Below, piece by piece: positions 14,295 to 22,737 of a DNA stretch of 23,763 bases. The DNA is from Clostridia bacterium BRH_c25 (GTDB lineage: Bacteria; Bacillota_A; Clostridia; Lutisporales; Lutisporaceae). The position numbers were made by a program, and so were the translations under genes. The notes below the pieces were generated by a model that was given only the letters and a program-made list of their open reading frames with translations, ran no database searches and was not told where the DNA came from. Location: NCBI GenBank assembly GCA_001515955.1, contig LOES01000051.1, positions 1 to 23,763 of the forward strand. The letters are read 5' to 3'. Position 1 is the first letter of the stretch, and each line of letters starts with the position of its first letter.

Positions 14295-16592
14295 ATGAAG
14301 CCGTCCTATCAATATATTGGAAAAGCTTTCCCCATACAGGATGCTGAGCTTAAAGTGACCGGCGGACGGAAGTACCTGGATGATATGAAAATGCCCGGTA
14401 TGCTGTATGCTAAGATTGTCTTCAGTGAAATCGCCCATGGCGGCATCATTTCCATCAATACGGAAAAGGCAAAGGCCTTGCCGGGTGTCGTGGCAGTATT
14501 CACCCACGAGAATACTCCCAAGGACCGCTATAACAATTATGCTTTCTATGTGGATCAGGCTGTACCCAAGGACGAGAGGTTGTTTAATGACAAAGTGCGC
14601 TTTGTTGGAGACCGGGTAGCCGCCGTCGTAGCGGAAACCGACAGTATTGCCGAAGCAGCCGCGGCTCTCATTGATATAGAATATGGAGAGCTTAAGCCGC
14701 TGACAGATATGTACCAGGCTTTGGAGGACAAAGAGAATGAAATCCACCCCGGCGGCAATCTTCTGAAGGAGTCGGAGCTTGATTTCGGTGATGCCAAAAG
14801 CGCTGTAGCTGGTGCCGAGCTCACCTTTTTCGATAGAATCAAGACGCAGAAGGTACATCATGCAGCAATGGAAACACATATTTGCGTTGCCGATTATGAC
14901 AGAATGGGATACCTGACCGTATGGACACCGTGCCAGAGTGCCTTCGGCGTGAGAACGGTTGTTGCAGATCTATTGAAGCTTTCCTATAACAAAGTCAGGG
15001 TTATCAAAACGGTTACGGGCGGATCCTTTGGAGCAAAGCAGCAAGCCATTCTTGAGCCACTGACAGCGTACATGGCAATGATGGTAAAAAGACCCGTCAA
15101 GCTTTGCTACAACAGGAAAGAGACCATCTTGAGCACGGTTACCAGGACCGCAACGGATATTGCCGTAGAAACAGGGGTTACGCGGGATGGCAGGATCCTG
15201 GGCTGCAGCATAACCACTATGACAGATGCCGGAGCTTATGCGGGAAATACCAATGACCTGTCCATTGCTATGGGTAAGAAGGCTTTCCGGGTATATAGAA
15301 TTCCAAATTTGAATTATAAAGTGAAAAGCGTCCTGACCAACACGCCGGTTTCCGGTGGCTGCAGAGGCTGGGGCGGTCCCCAGATCTGTACGGCAATCGA
15401 AGTTCATTTTGACAGGGTTGCAAAGTCCCTGGGGATAGATCCTGCAGACTTCCGGCTAAAAAACCTGGTATACCCCTACGACATGGAGAATATTACAAAA
15501 ATAACTCTGGGGAATGCAAGAATACGTGAATGTCTGACAGAGGGCATCAAGGATTTTAACTGGTATGAAAGAAAAAGAGAACCGAAAGGTCAAGGACGGT
15601 ATCGCAAAGGGGTCGGGTTGGCTTGTGGAGGCCATGTGAACGGCTTCTACGGAAAGATTCAGGACTTAAGTGTCATGACGCTGAAAATGAACGAGGACGG
15701 CAGCTTCATACTGAATACCGGAACCCATGAACAGGGCTGCGGTACTTTAATAAGCCTGGCGCAGATAGTGGCAGAGGTTCTGCAGGTTGAACCGGACAAA
15801 ATAACGGTATTGGAGGCCGATACCGAAAGAAGTCCTTATGATATAGGCACTTTCTCCAGCAGGGTAACCTACGTAGCGGGGAAATGTGCATTAAAGGCAG
15901 CTGAAAGTATAATGGAAAAGATAATGGATCAGGCAGCTGCAATTCTCAATACCTCCAAAACATATCTGGTTTACCAGAAGGGTTATGTGTGGATGCTTGG
16001 CAATGAAGAGAACAAGCTGAGCTTGAGAGATATAGGGGTTATTGCCCAGGTGAAGCACCAGCAGGAGCTTATTGTGACCGAGAATTACAATAATGTTTCG
16101 AACCCGGGTTCCTATGGTGCTCATTTTGCAGAAGTAACGGTGGATACCTGCACCGGTATGGTAAAGGTTACCGACTATCTGGCTGTTCATGATATAGGAC
16201 AGGTTATAAATGCCGGGATGGTTGAGGGCCAGGTGGTCGGAAGCGTCCAGATGGGCATCGGTTTTGCACTCTGCGAGGAAATCAGGCTTGATAAGAAAGG
16301 TAACCCCACAAACAGCAGTTTTGCAAAGTATACCGTAATCAATGCACCTGACATGCCGGAGGTGAAATGCAGGTTTTTAGAGTATGGAGAGGATGACGGT
16401 CCCTTTGGTGCGAAAAGCTTGGGGGAAATTGCCATTGTACCTGTGGCAGGGGCTGTGGTAAACGCAGTGAACGATGCCCTGGGAATGACGTTGTGCAGCC
16501 TTCCCCTTATACCGGAGAAGATTATTGAGGCTTTATCTGAAGCGGAAGTAAACAAAGCCGAAAAAAGCAGGCAGATGGAGGTGAAACCATGA
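14295..16592 (+). CDS. xanthine dehydrogenase family molybdopterin-binding subunit
   Basis: Large catalytic subunit (765 residues) of a three-part molybdenum hydroxylase, cytosolic. Such enzymes hydroxylate purines, other N-heterocycles or aldehydes with water as oxygen source. The a/b hammerhead domain comes first (about 10-125, from GKAFPIQDAELKVTGGRKYLDD). Two molybdopterin-binding domains follow with VTGGSFGAKQQA, GGCRGWGGPQ, GTHEQGCGT and the catalytic glutamate in GAKSLGE (Glu711). The arginine and the Glu are retained, but the surroundings (GWGG, SLGE instead of the common GFG and GxGE) depart from classical xanthine dehydrogenase, so the substrate is open. GGAGGAG lies seven bases before ATG. 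Its stop overlaps the small-subunit start by four bases. Confidence 0.9.
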   Translation: MKPSYQYIGKAFPIQDAELKVTGGRKYLDDMKMPGMLYAKIVFSEIAHGGIISINTEKAKALPGVVAVFTHENTPKDRYNNYAFYVDQAVPKDERLFNDKVRFVGDRVAAVVAETDSIAEAAAALIDIEYGELKPLTDMYQALEDKENEIHPGGNLLKESELDFGDAKSAVAGAELTFFDRIKTQKVHHAAMETHICVADYDRMGYLTVWTPCQSAFGVRTVVADLLKLSYNKVRVIKTVTGGSFGAKQQAILEPLTAYMAMMVKRPVKLCYNRKETILSTVTRTATDIAVETGVTRDGRILGCSITTMTDAGAYAGNTNDLSIAMGKKAFRVYRIPNLNYKVKSVLTNTPVSGGCRGWGGPQICTAIEVHFDRVAKSLGIDPADFRLKNLVYPYDMENITKITLGNARIRECLTEGIKDFNWYERKREPKGQGRYRKGVGLACGGHVNGFYGKIQDLSVMTLKMNEDGSFILNTGTHEQGCGTLISLAQIVAEVLQVEPDKITVLEADTERSPYDIGTFSSRVTYVAGKCALKAAESIMEKIMDQAAAILNTSKTYLVYQKGYVWMLGNEENKLSLRDIGVIAQVKHQQELIVTENYNNVSNPGSYGAHFAEVTVDTCTGMVKVTDYLAVHDIGQVINAGMVEGQVVGSVQMGIGFALCEEIRLDKKGNPTNSSFAKYTVINAPDMPEVKCRFLEYGEDDGPFGAKSLGEIAIVPVAGAVVNAVNDALGMTLCSLPLIPEKIIEALSEAEVNKAEKSRQMEVKP

Positions 16593-17050
16593 AAATTGCT
16601 TTCAAGGTAAACGGTAGAAGCTATAATGAGGAAATAGATCCGGCCTTCAGGCTGATTGATGTTTTGCGTGAAAAGCTGGGATTGACCGGCACAAAGGAAG
16701 GCTGCGGCGAGGGGGAATGCGGCTCCTGTACTGTTATTTTTGACGGTGCGGCGGTTTGCTCTTGCTTGGTGCTTGCACCGCAGATCGCCGGCAAGGAGAT
16801 ATATACAGTTGAATCACTGGGTGAAGACGGTCAGCTTGACCTCCTGCAGAAGGCTTTTATAAGAAATGGTGCCGTCCAGTGCGGATATTGCACTCCCGGC
16901 ATGCTGATGTCGGCAAAGGCTCTTCTTATGAAGAATCCAAATCCTACCGAGCTGGAAATCCGGACTGCCATTTCAGGGAATTTATGCAGATGTACGGGCT
17001 ACAATCAGATTGTGAAGGCAGTAAGAGAGACTGCAGACTATTCAGAGTAA
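16589..17050 (+). CDS. [2Fe-2S] subunit of the molybdenum hydroxylase
   Basis: Small electron-transfer subunit of 153 residues with two [2Fe-2S] clusters. The plant-ferredoxin-like N-terminal domain has the Cys pattern in GCGEGECGSC plus the later VCSC. The helical C-terminal domain has QCGYCTPGM and GNLCRCTGYNQIVKA. It carries electrons from the molybdenum centre to the FAD subunit. It overlaps the large-subunit gene by an ATGA and precedes the FAD subunit by 18 bases, making one operon in the order large, small, medium. The length and all eight cluster cysteines are normal. Confidence 0.93.
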   Translation: MKIAFKVNGRSYNEEIDPAFRLIDVLREKLGLTGTKEGCGEGECGSCTVIFDGAAVCSCLVLAPQIAGKEIYTVESLGEDGQLDLLQKAFIRNGAVQCGYCTPGMLMSAKALLMKNPNPTELEIRTAISGNLCRCTGYNQIVKAVRETADYSE

Positions 17051-17068
17051 TTTAGAGAGGTGTCATTG

Positions 17069-17929
17069 ATGAAAGAGATGCGGGTAAGTACTCCTGAAAG
17101 TATAGCCGGGTTGGTGGATATATTGGCAGCATCTGAATGCAAATATTTGATGCTGGCTGGTTGTACGGACTTGTTGGTGGATTTGAAGAAGCATTTGAAC
17201 GGCTGTGAGCTGATGATTGACCTTTCGGGTATAAATGAAATGCGTTACATCAAGCTTCAGGGCAAAGATCTTGTAATCGGTGCATTGACAACATTTGCCG
17301 AGATCTCGGAATCCCGGCTGGTCAGGGATAATGCGCTTTGCCTTGCTCAGGCAGCAGGGTCGGTAGGGTCGCCTCAAATCAGAAACAGGGCGTCAATAGG
17401 CGGGAATATAGCAAATGGTTCTCCTGCAGCGGATTCTATTCCTGCATTGCTGGCCCTTGATGCATGGGTAAAGTATATTGACAGAGAAGGAAGTGCTCAT
17501 AAAGTTGGGTTGGAGGACTTTCAAACAAATATTAGAGAAAAAATGAAAGCAGAGCGTGCTTTTATTGAATGCATCGGCATTCCGGTAAAAGAGGGTATAA
17601 GCTTCAGCAGCTTTGCAAAGCTTGGCTCAAGAAGCCAGGTGACCATTTCCAAACTGAGTCTGGCGGTAACATTTGCTCTTGACGATATGGGCAAAATCCA
17701 GGAACCAAGGCTTGGACTCGGGTCTGTCGGCAAAAGGGCTGCCAGAATAGCAGCGGCTGAAAAGCTGATGGAGGGAAGGCTGCCCGGGGATGTGCTGATA
17801 CAAGAATTAGGTTTGCTGCTTTCAAAGGAAATAGAGGAAAGGATCAAGGAGAGAGGATCTATGCCATATAAGAAAAAGGCGATCATAGGCTTGGTCCAGG
17901 ATTTGTTTGCTTACGATAAAGAATTATGA
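17069..17929 (+). CDS. FAD-binding subunit of the molybdenum hydroxylase
   Basis: Medium subunit of 286 residues of the xanthine dehydrogenase family. It shows the FAD-binding marks LAGCTDLLVDLK (a variant of AGGTDL), GSVGSPQIRNRASIGGNIANG and the following SPAADSIPALLALDA. The C-terminal CO-dehydrogenase-flavoprotein-type domain covers about 170-286. It passes electrons from the iron-sulfur clusters to NAD or another acceptor. ATG at 17069 is chosen because AGAGAGG lies eight bases upstream; a GTG nine bases earlier overlaps that site. There is no XdhC-type maturation gene or molybdenum cofactor gene next to it, so cofactor insertion must be served from elsewhere. A terminator closes the operon. 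Confidence 0.92.
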   Translation: MKEMRVSTPESIAGLVDILAASECKYLMLAGCTDLLVDLKKHLNGCELMIDLSGINEMRYIKLQGKDLVIGALTTFAEISESRLVRDNALCLAQAAGSVGSPQIRNRASIGGNIANGSPAADSIPALLALDAWVKYIDREGSAHKVGLEDFQTNIREKMKAERAFIECIGIPVKEGISFSSFAKLGSRSQVTISKLSLAVTFALDDMGKIQEPRLGLGSVGKRAARIAAAEKLMEGRLPGDVLIQELGLLLSKEIEERIKERGSMPYKKKAIIGLVQDLFAYDKEL

Positions 17930-17951
17930 GAATCGATCCTAATTCCAATAG

Positions 17952-17983
17952 GGGCTGTTGCAAAATTTGCAGCAGTCCTTTCT
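17952..17983 (+). terminator. terminator of the molybdenum hydroxylase operon
   Basis: GGGCTGTTGCAAA / TTTGCAGCAGTCC forms up to 13 pairs including two wobbles; the three innermost A-T pairs probably open to give a seven-base loop. It is followed by TTTCTGTT, 22 bases after the stop of the FAD subunit. Confidence 0.75.
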
Positions 17984-18046
17984 GTTACACATTATACCCC
18001 GGATCATATCATTATAGTCAACTCGAAACAAAGCGCAATAAGTAAA

Positions 18047-18063
18047 ATTCCGCATAACGGAAT
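18047..18063. promoter_or_regulatory. operator-like palindrome 1
   Basis: ATTCCG-CATAA-CGGAAT is a perfect 6-5-6 palindrome in the 346-bp gap before the ABC transporter genes, about 166 bases upstream of the predicted transcription start. It shares both outer half-sites with palindrome 2. Confidence 0.6.
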
Positions 18064-18177
18064 AGCAAAAAATTCAAAAAATATAAATTATAGTGTTAAA
18101 AAAGTATAATATTACTGTTATTAAACCCTAAAAAATGGATATATCTATAGAAATTTCGTAATTATTACATGTTGGTA

Positions 18178-18206
18178 TTGACGCATTTTGTTTTTGATAT
18201 TATACT
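18178..18206 (+). promoter_or_regulatory. sigma-A-type promoter of the ABC transporter operon
   Basis: TTGACG (18178-18183) and TATACT (18201-18206) are spaced by exactly 17 bases, each five of six to consensus. The predicted start near 18213 lies about 63 bases before the first permease ATG. Confidence 0.75.
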
Positions 18207-18241
18207 TAAAACAAGTTAGAAAACTATTCATGAAAAATAAA

Positions 18242-18258
18242 ATTCCATAATACGGAAT
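18242..18258. promoter_or_regulatory. operator-like palindrome 2
   Basis: ATTCCA-TAATA-CGGAAT repeats the architecture of the palindrome at 18047 with one arm base changed. It lies about 30 bases downstream of the predicted transcription start, where a bound repressor would block elongation. The two sites are 195 bp centre to centre, a spacing that allows looping. Confidence 0.6.
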
Positions 18259-18275
18259 AATGACGAGGTTAGAGT

Positions 18276-19211
18276 ATGATACAAACTGAACAAAGGACAG
18301 TAAAATCCTCAGGACTTCAAAAAACACTCAAGCAGCTGAAAACTGACCGTGTGCTATACCTGATGATTGCACCAACCTTTCTATACTTTTTTATCTTCCG
18401 GGTATGGCCTATCATCAACATGCGTCTTGCATTCTACAAGTATAAGGCTATTGGCCCTTGGGAATGGGTGGGACTTAAGTATTTCATGACTGTGTTCAGT
18501 TCAACGGCTTTTAGCAATATTTTAACCAACACGCTGATTATAAGCTTTATGAAATATGTACTGCTATTCCCCTTTGTGGTGTGTTTTGCAATTTTACTTA
18601 ATGAGCTGCGCAACCGCTATGTATCAAAATACGTGCAGATAGTCACCTACCTGCCGCATTTCCTTTCATGGGTGGTTATAGCGGGTATCTGGATTTCGCT
18701 GATGTCTCCCTCCGGCGGTGCTGTCAATGAGCTGCTAAGAATTTTTAATCTTCCCTCGGTGGATTTCATGACAAATAAAGACACGATCAGATGGGTGCTG
18801 TTCTATTCGGAAGCATGGAGAAGCATTGGCTGGGATTCGATAGTATACATTGTCGCTATTTTGGGAATAAACCCCTCCCTGTATGAAGCGGCAGAGGTAG
18901 ATGGTGCAAACCGCCTGCAAATTATTTGGAATGTTATTATTCCCGCACTGGTGGCACCAATGGTTATGATGTTCATTCTAAACCTTGGTTTCTTCCTGAA
19001 CGCGGGATTTGATCAGGTATTCAACTTTACCAATGACTCAGTCAACAGCGCGATAGATATTTTAGACACCTATATCTACCGTCTGGGTCTCATCAACGCC
19101 CAATATTCAATTGCGACTGTCGTAGGCCTGGTCAAGGGTGTGGTTGGATGTATACTTGTTTATATCACCCATATTACAGCGAAAAAGTTTACCGGAAAAG
19201 GGGTATGGTAA
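18276..19211 (+). CDS. ABC transporter permease (LplB family)
   Basis: Inner-membrane permease of 311 residues, first of a pair, with about six membrane helices starting at LYLMIAPTFLYFFIFRVWPI. The EAA loop that docks the ATPase is clear: YEAAEVDGANRLQIIWNVIIPAL. The LplB/YtcP type belongs to the CUT1-like carbohydrate importers and often handles oligosaccharides or complex glycosides, though substrates of many are unknown. The second permease overlaps it by one base (TAATG). The ribosome site is weak (GAGG about eight bases upstream) and palindrome 2 lies within its leader, which points to tight control of this operon. Confidence 0.9.
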   Translation: MIQTEQRTVKSSGLQKTLKQLKTDRVLYLMIAPTFLYFFIFRVWPIINMRLAFYKYKAIGPWEWVGLKYFMTVFSSTAFSNILTNTLIISFMKYVLLFPFVVCFAILLNELRNRYVSKYVQIVTYLPHFLSWVVIAGIWISLMSPSGGAVNELLRIFNLPSVDFMTNKDTIRWVLFYSEAWRSIGWDSIVYIVAILGINPSLYEAAEVDGANRLQIIWNVIIPALVAPMVMMFILNLGFFLNAGFDQVFNFTNDSVNSAIDILDTYIYRLGLINAQYSIATVVGLVKGVVGCILVYITHITAKKFTGKGVW

Positions 19212-20092
19212 TGAAAAAGAAATTCAAGCTTTCCCAGCTGATTCTTTCAATCTTTATGATAGGCATCACCCTGACGATGGTTATTCCACTGCTCAATGTG
19301 GTGGCAAGATCTTTTTCGGATCCTGCGTTATCGCCCCAGATGACCGGCCTGGAAATTCTGCCCAGAGGCTTTAGTCTGGTTAACTATAAGGTTGTGTTCG
19401 GACATCCGGTATTGATGCGGTCCTTCATGAACTCAATGTTTATCACGTTTGTAGGAACTGCGATCAATATCGTTCTGACAACCACAGCTGCATATGTACT
19501 GACAAGACCCAACCTGGTGTTCAAAAAGCTGTTTATGGGATTTTTAATCTGTATGATGCTGTTTGATCCGGGACTGGTTCCTGAATACCTGGTAGTACAG
19601 AAAATCGGTCTGATGGGAAGCCAGTGGTCGGTAATACTAGCAGCGGCTGTTAACGTCTTTTACCTTATTATTCTTATGCGGTTCTTTTCGGATATCCCCG
19701 CATCTATATATGAAGCAGCAATAATTGACGGCACCGGACATATAACTATGCTCACAAAGATTGTCTGTCCCCTTGCAAAGCCGGGGATTGCAACAATCAC
19801 CATGTTCTATGCGGTTGCGCGCTGGAATGAATATTTCAAATCCGGTATTTACATCAGCTCACAACAAAACACTGTATTACAGGTAATTCTGCGTAAATTC
19901 GTTGTATCTAATGAAACGAGGACGATTGTAGGTGCTCAGAATCTAATGAATTATAATTCGGTGGCACAGCTGGATTATACAGCACTCAAAAGTGCCACAA
20001 TAGTAATTGCAATTATTCCGATTCTCTGTATCTATCCGCTGGTCCTGAAATATTATACCAAGGGCATTATGACCGGTGGAGTAAAGGAATAG
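19211..20092 (+). CDS. ABC transporter permease (YtcP family)
   Basis: Second permease of 293 residues, partner of the LplB-type protein; together they form the heterodimeric channel. About six membrane helices begin at LILSIFMIGITLTMVIPLLNVV. The EAA motif is IYEAAIIDGTGHITMLTKIVCPLAKPG. The start MKKKFKLSQ is preferred because GGGG lies seven bases upstream and the ATG overlaps the previous stop; an in-frame ATG six bases earlier is possible. The lipoprotein gene follows after 61 bases. No ABC ATPase is encoded here, so a shared MsmK-type ATPase from elsewhere in the genome is expected. Confidence 0.9.
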   Translation: MKKKFKLSQLILSIFMIGITLTMVIPLLNVVARSFSDPALSPQMTGLEILPRGFSLVNYKVVFGHPVLMRSFMNSMFITFVGTAINIVLTTTAAYVLTRPNLVFKKLFMGFLICMMLFDPGLVPEYLVVQKIGLMGSQWSVILAAAVNVFYLIILMRFFSDIPASIYEAAIIDGTGHITMLTKIVCPLAKPGIATITMFYAVARWNEYFKSGIYISSQQNTVLQVILRKFVVSNETRTIVGAQNLMNYNSVAQLDYTALKSATIVIAIIPILCIYPLVLKYYTKGIMTGGVKE

Positions 20093-20153
20093 GTTGGAGC
20101 CTCTTGCTCATAAGCAGAGCAATGCGGTTCACAATATATTTAAGGAGGGTATT

Positions 20154-21659
20154 ATGAAAAAACTACTTTGTACAGTTTTGGCACTGATCCTTGTATTGAC
20201 ACTGGTAAGCGGATGTTCCAATCAAGCAGCCCAAGTGGGAACAAGCTCACCCGAACCGGCATCCACAGCAGACGCATCCAATGGCAAAATAGGTGCACCT
20301 GATGCCCCTGTTACAGTGAAGTACATATGCATGGACGTCAATCCGGAGGATGACAGTATTCCGGAGATGGTAACCGAGATAGAGAAGAAAATGGCTGAAC
20401 AGGGCAACTATGTAAAGCTTGAAGTGCTCGATCAGCCGGGAAGCGACCACTATAGTGTAGCATTACCCCTTGCGTTCAAAACAGGACAAATCAATCCGGA
20501 TATAGTTTACTTCCAGGGCGGAGACGAAGCCTGTTCCGCTGAAGGACTCCTGGAGGATCTTACTCCTTATATCGAAGGCTCCACTTATGTGAAGAGCCTG
20601 TTGGAAGGACACAGCTCAGCACGTGTTGCAAACTATCCTTATCTTTTGTGGCTTGCTCCACCGAAGACAAATGTTCCTGTAATAAGAACAGACCTGCTGA
20701 ACAAGCTGGATTCAGCCAAAGCTTTGCTTGAGAATCCGACACCTGAGAACTACAAGGCACTGATGCAGGAAGCAAAAGACAAGGGTATCACAAAATATGG
20801 CATTACCAATGACGGTAAGCTGTTGCGAATGGACAGCATCTTTAACCACGCCTTTGGCATTACCACTACTTTGGTGCAAAAAGACGGAAAATGGGTTTAT
20901 ACAAAAGCAACAGAAGCTGAAAAAAATAAGATAGCATACTATGCAGAGCTTTATGCTGCAGGGCTTCTTGATCCTGAATACATTACAAAGAAATGGGACA
21001 CTATGGAAAAAGCTTTCTATGAGGGAGATGCTCTGCTCATCGCCGGCGGCGCTGGTGACGTCATTAATATTTACGATAACAAGCAGATGCAGACTAATGG
21101 AGAAGGTGCCGCACTTACTGTACTGCCTCCTGCAAAGGGTATTTCACAGGATTACCTATCTGTTGATGTGACTAAGGAGACCCGTGGCTTTGGTATAAGC
21201 ACATCTTCCAAGGTCAAGGATGCTGCATTTGCAGTGCTTGAATTCATGGCCAGCCCTGAAGGACGCATGATCGATAAGCTGGGAGTGGAAGGAATCCACT
21301 ACAAGGTTGTTGATGGTAAGGTAGTGTTTACTGATAAATTTACTGAATGGTGGTCAAGATTCTGGAATACCACATACAAATTCGAGCCTACCATTCCGCT
21401 GGAAAAGCCTTGTTACACCACTGCGGCTCTTGATTCTCTTGAAAAATGCAGTGAGTATTATTTCCCAGATGTAAATGCTCTGATTCCTGAAGATCTGACT
21501 CCTCAATGGGATGCAATGAATGCACTCTACAATGAATATACTGCTGATATTATCACAGGCAAGAAACCAATCAGTGCCTTCGATGAATTTGTTATAAAGT
21601 GGAATGCGGCTGGTGGGGACGAGTTCAGTGAGTATTTCGGGACAATAGATATCAAATAG
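20154..21659 (+). CDS. ABC transporter substrate-binding lipoprotein
   Basis: Extracellular solute-binding protein of 501 residues, anchored as a lipoprotein. The signal peptide MKKLLCTVLALILVLTLVSGC has a lipobox (LVSGC) with Cys21 as the lipid-modified residue, followed by a flexible SNQAAQVGTSSPEPAS linker. The length and the later blocks (ITKYGITNDGKLLRMDSIF, AFYEGDALLIAGGAGD, ETRGFGISTSSKVKDAAFAVLEFMASPEG) agree with the large family 1 binding proteins that accompany LplB/YtcP permeases. AAGGAGGG five bases before ATG fixes the start; the open frame extends further left without a ribosome site. The ligand cannot be assigned from sequence. Confidence 0.9.
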   Translation: MKKLLCTVLALILVLTLVSGCSNQAAQVGTSSPEPASTADASNGKIGAPDAPVTVKYICMDVNPEDDSIPEMVTEIEKKMAEQGNYVKLEVLDQPGSDHYSVALPLAFKTGQINPDIVYFQGGDEACSAEGLLEDLTPYIEGSTYVKSLLEGHSSARVANYPYLLWLAPPKTNVPVIRTDLLNKLDSAKALLENPTPENYKALMQEAKDKGITKYGITNDGKLLRMDSIFNHAFGITTTLVQKDGKWVYTKATEAEKNKIAYYAELYAAGLLDPEYITKKWDTMEKAFYEGDALLIAGGAGDVINIYDNKQMQTNGEGAALTVLPPAKGISQDYLSVDVTKETRGFGISTSSKVKDAAFAVLEFMASPEGRMIDKLGVEGIHYKVVDGKVVFTDKFTEWWSRFWNTTYKFEPTIPLEKPCYTTAALDSLEKCSEYYFPDVNALIPEDLTPQWDAMNALYNEYTADIITGKKPISAFDEFVIKWNAAGGDEFSEYFGTIDIK

Positions 21660-21701
21660 AAGCTGCATGTATATAGTTCTGGAAATTCGAAAGGAGAAAC
21701 T

Positions 21702-22688
21702 ATGTTAAATCGTGAGTATCTGATCCAAAACAAAGAGGTTGCAAAGGATAGGGCAATAGGCTCCTTGTGCGGCCTTGCTATCGGAGATTCCTTCGGTGAT
21801 GCGGCGCGTAAGCCTGACAATCAGCGGGACTTCGGTATCACTACAGATTTCAATAAGGGTGCATCCTGGAGCACTGATGATACGGAGTTTGCACTGCTGA
21901 CAGTAGAAATGCTCATCAACTGCGGCGGCAACCTCAAGGTCGGGAATGTAATTGATTCATGGATGAAGCATGTTGCAACGGAGGATGAGCTGCGCCGCGG
22001 CGGATCAAGTGAAGTGGAAGCTGCCACCAACCTCAGAAGAGGAATAATGCCACCTTACTCCGGTGAATACAATTCCTATTTCTGCAGTGACGGAGCAGCC
22101 ATGCGAAGCGGCCCTATCGGTATCATGTGCGCCGGAGATCCCGAGAGAGCCGCTGAAATTGCTGCAATTGATGCTTCCATCAGTCATTACCGTGATGGTA
22201 TATGGGGTGCACAGGCAGTTGCAGTGGCAGTTTCCCTTGCAATGGTAGACGCCGAAATAGATGAAATTCTCAATGGGGTTCTGGAAGTGGTACCCGAGGA
22301 TTCGTGGTTTCATGCAACTCTGCTGCGAGCTTTCAAAATTGTGGACGATGCCAAGGGTGATATTTATACGGCATGGATGCCATTGCATTACGACCTGTTC
22401 TCTACATACCGCGCTTCTGTGCCGGAGGCTGTTTCTCAGGCTTTCGGGGTTTTAAAGCTTGCAAACAAGAGCTTTAGGGAGGGTGTAATACTTGCGGGCA
22501 ACTTTGGACGTGACGCCGACACTATCGGTGCAATCATCGGAGCGGTTCTGGGGGCGAAATACGGGGCCAAAGCCATTCCCGATGCGTGGATCCAGAAGAC
22601 CCGCTATCCCAGCGGTACCTGTCTGACCTTTACAAAGGGGATTGACATTATTGACAGGGCAACCAAACTGGCAGAACTGATCCGATAA
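21702..22688 (+). CDS. ADP-ribosylglycohydrolase-family protein
   Basis: Soluble all-helical enzyme of the DraG/ARH family, 328 residues. The binuclear magnesium site is complete: STDDTE (57-62) near the N-terminus and GRDADTIGAIIGAVLGA (269-285) near the C-terminus, plus the opening GSLCGLAIGDSFGD. Family members cleave N-glycosidic bonds to ADP-ribose, but many bacterial ones sit in catabolic operons and probably act on other ribosides. It follows the transporter lipoprotein by 42 bases with a good AAAGGAGA site and no terminator between, so it is likely expressed with the importer and acts on an imported compound. No ADP-ribosyltransferase partner (DraT-like) is visible, which argues against a role in protein modification. 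Confidence 0.85.
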   Translation: MLNREYLIQNKEVAKDRAIGSLCGLAIGDSFGDAARKPDNQRDFGITTDFNKGASWSTDDTEFALLTVEMLINCGGNLKVGNVIDSWMKHVATEDELRRGGSSEVEAATNLRRGIMPPYSGEYNSYFCSDGAAMRSGPIGIMCAGDPERAAEIAAIDASISHYRDGIWGAQAVAVAVSLAMVDAEIDEILNGVLEVVPEDSWFHATLLRAFKIVDDAKGDIYTAWMPLHYDLFSTYRASVPEAVSQAFGVLKLANKSFREGVILAGNFGRDADTIGAIIGAVLGAKYGAKAIPDAWIQKTRYPSGTCLTFTKGIDIIDRATKLAELIR

Positions 22689-22693
22689 AAAAC

Positions 22694-22731
22694 AACTGGC
22701 TTATCTGTCCAAGCTGACAGATAAGCCAGTT
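22694..22731. terminator. bidirectional terminator between convergent genes
   Basis: Sixteen perfect pairs, AACTGGCTTATCTGTC / GACAGATAAGCCAGTT, around a six-base loop. On the minus strand the hairpin is followed by GTTTTTTAT, a strong release tract for the IclR gene; on the plus strand only a short T run follows. Confidence 0.88.
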
Positions 22732-22737
22732 TAATAG

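Noticed and set aside
14259..14879. A 206-codon minus-strand frame opposite the start of the molybdenum subunit.
   Set aside because: Lies opposite a strongly conserved coding region and shows no family motif; shadow frame.
21702..22688. ADP-ribosylglycohydrolase considered as the reversal enzyme of a DraT/DraG nitrogenase switch or of a DarTG-type system.
   Set aside because: No transferase or nitrogenase gene is in the window and the gene sits behind an importer lipoprotein, which favours a catabolic role.
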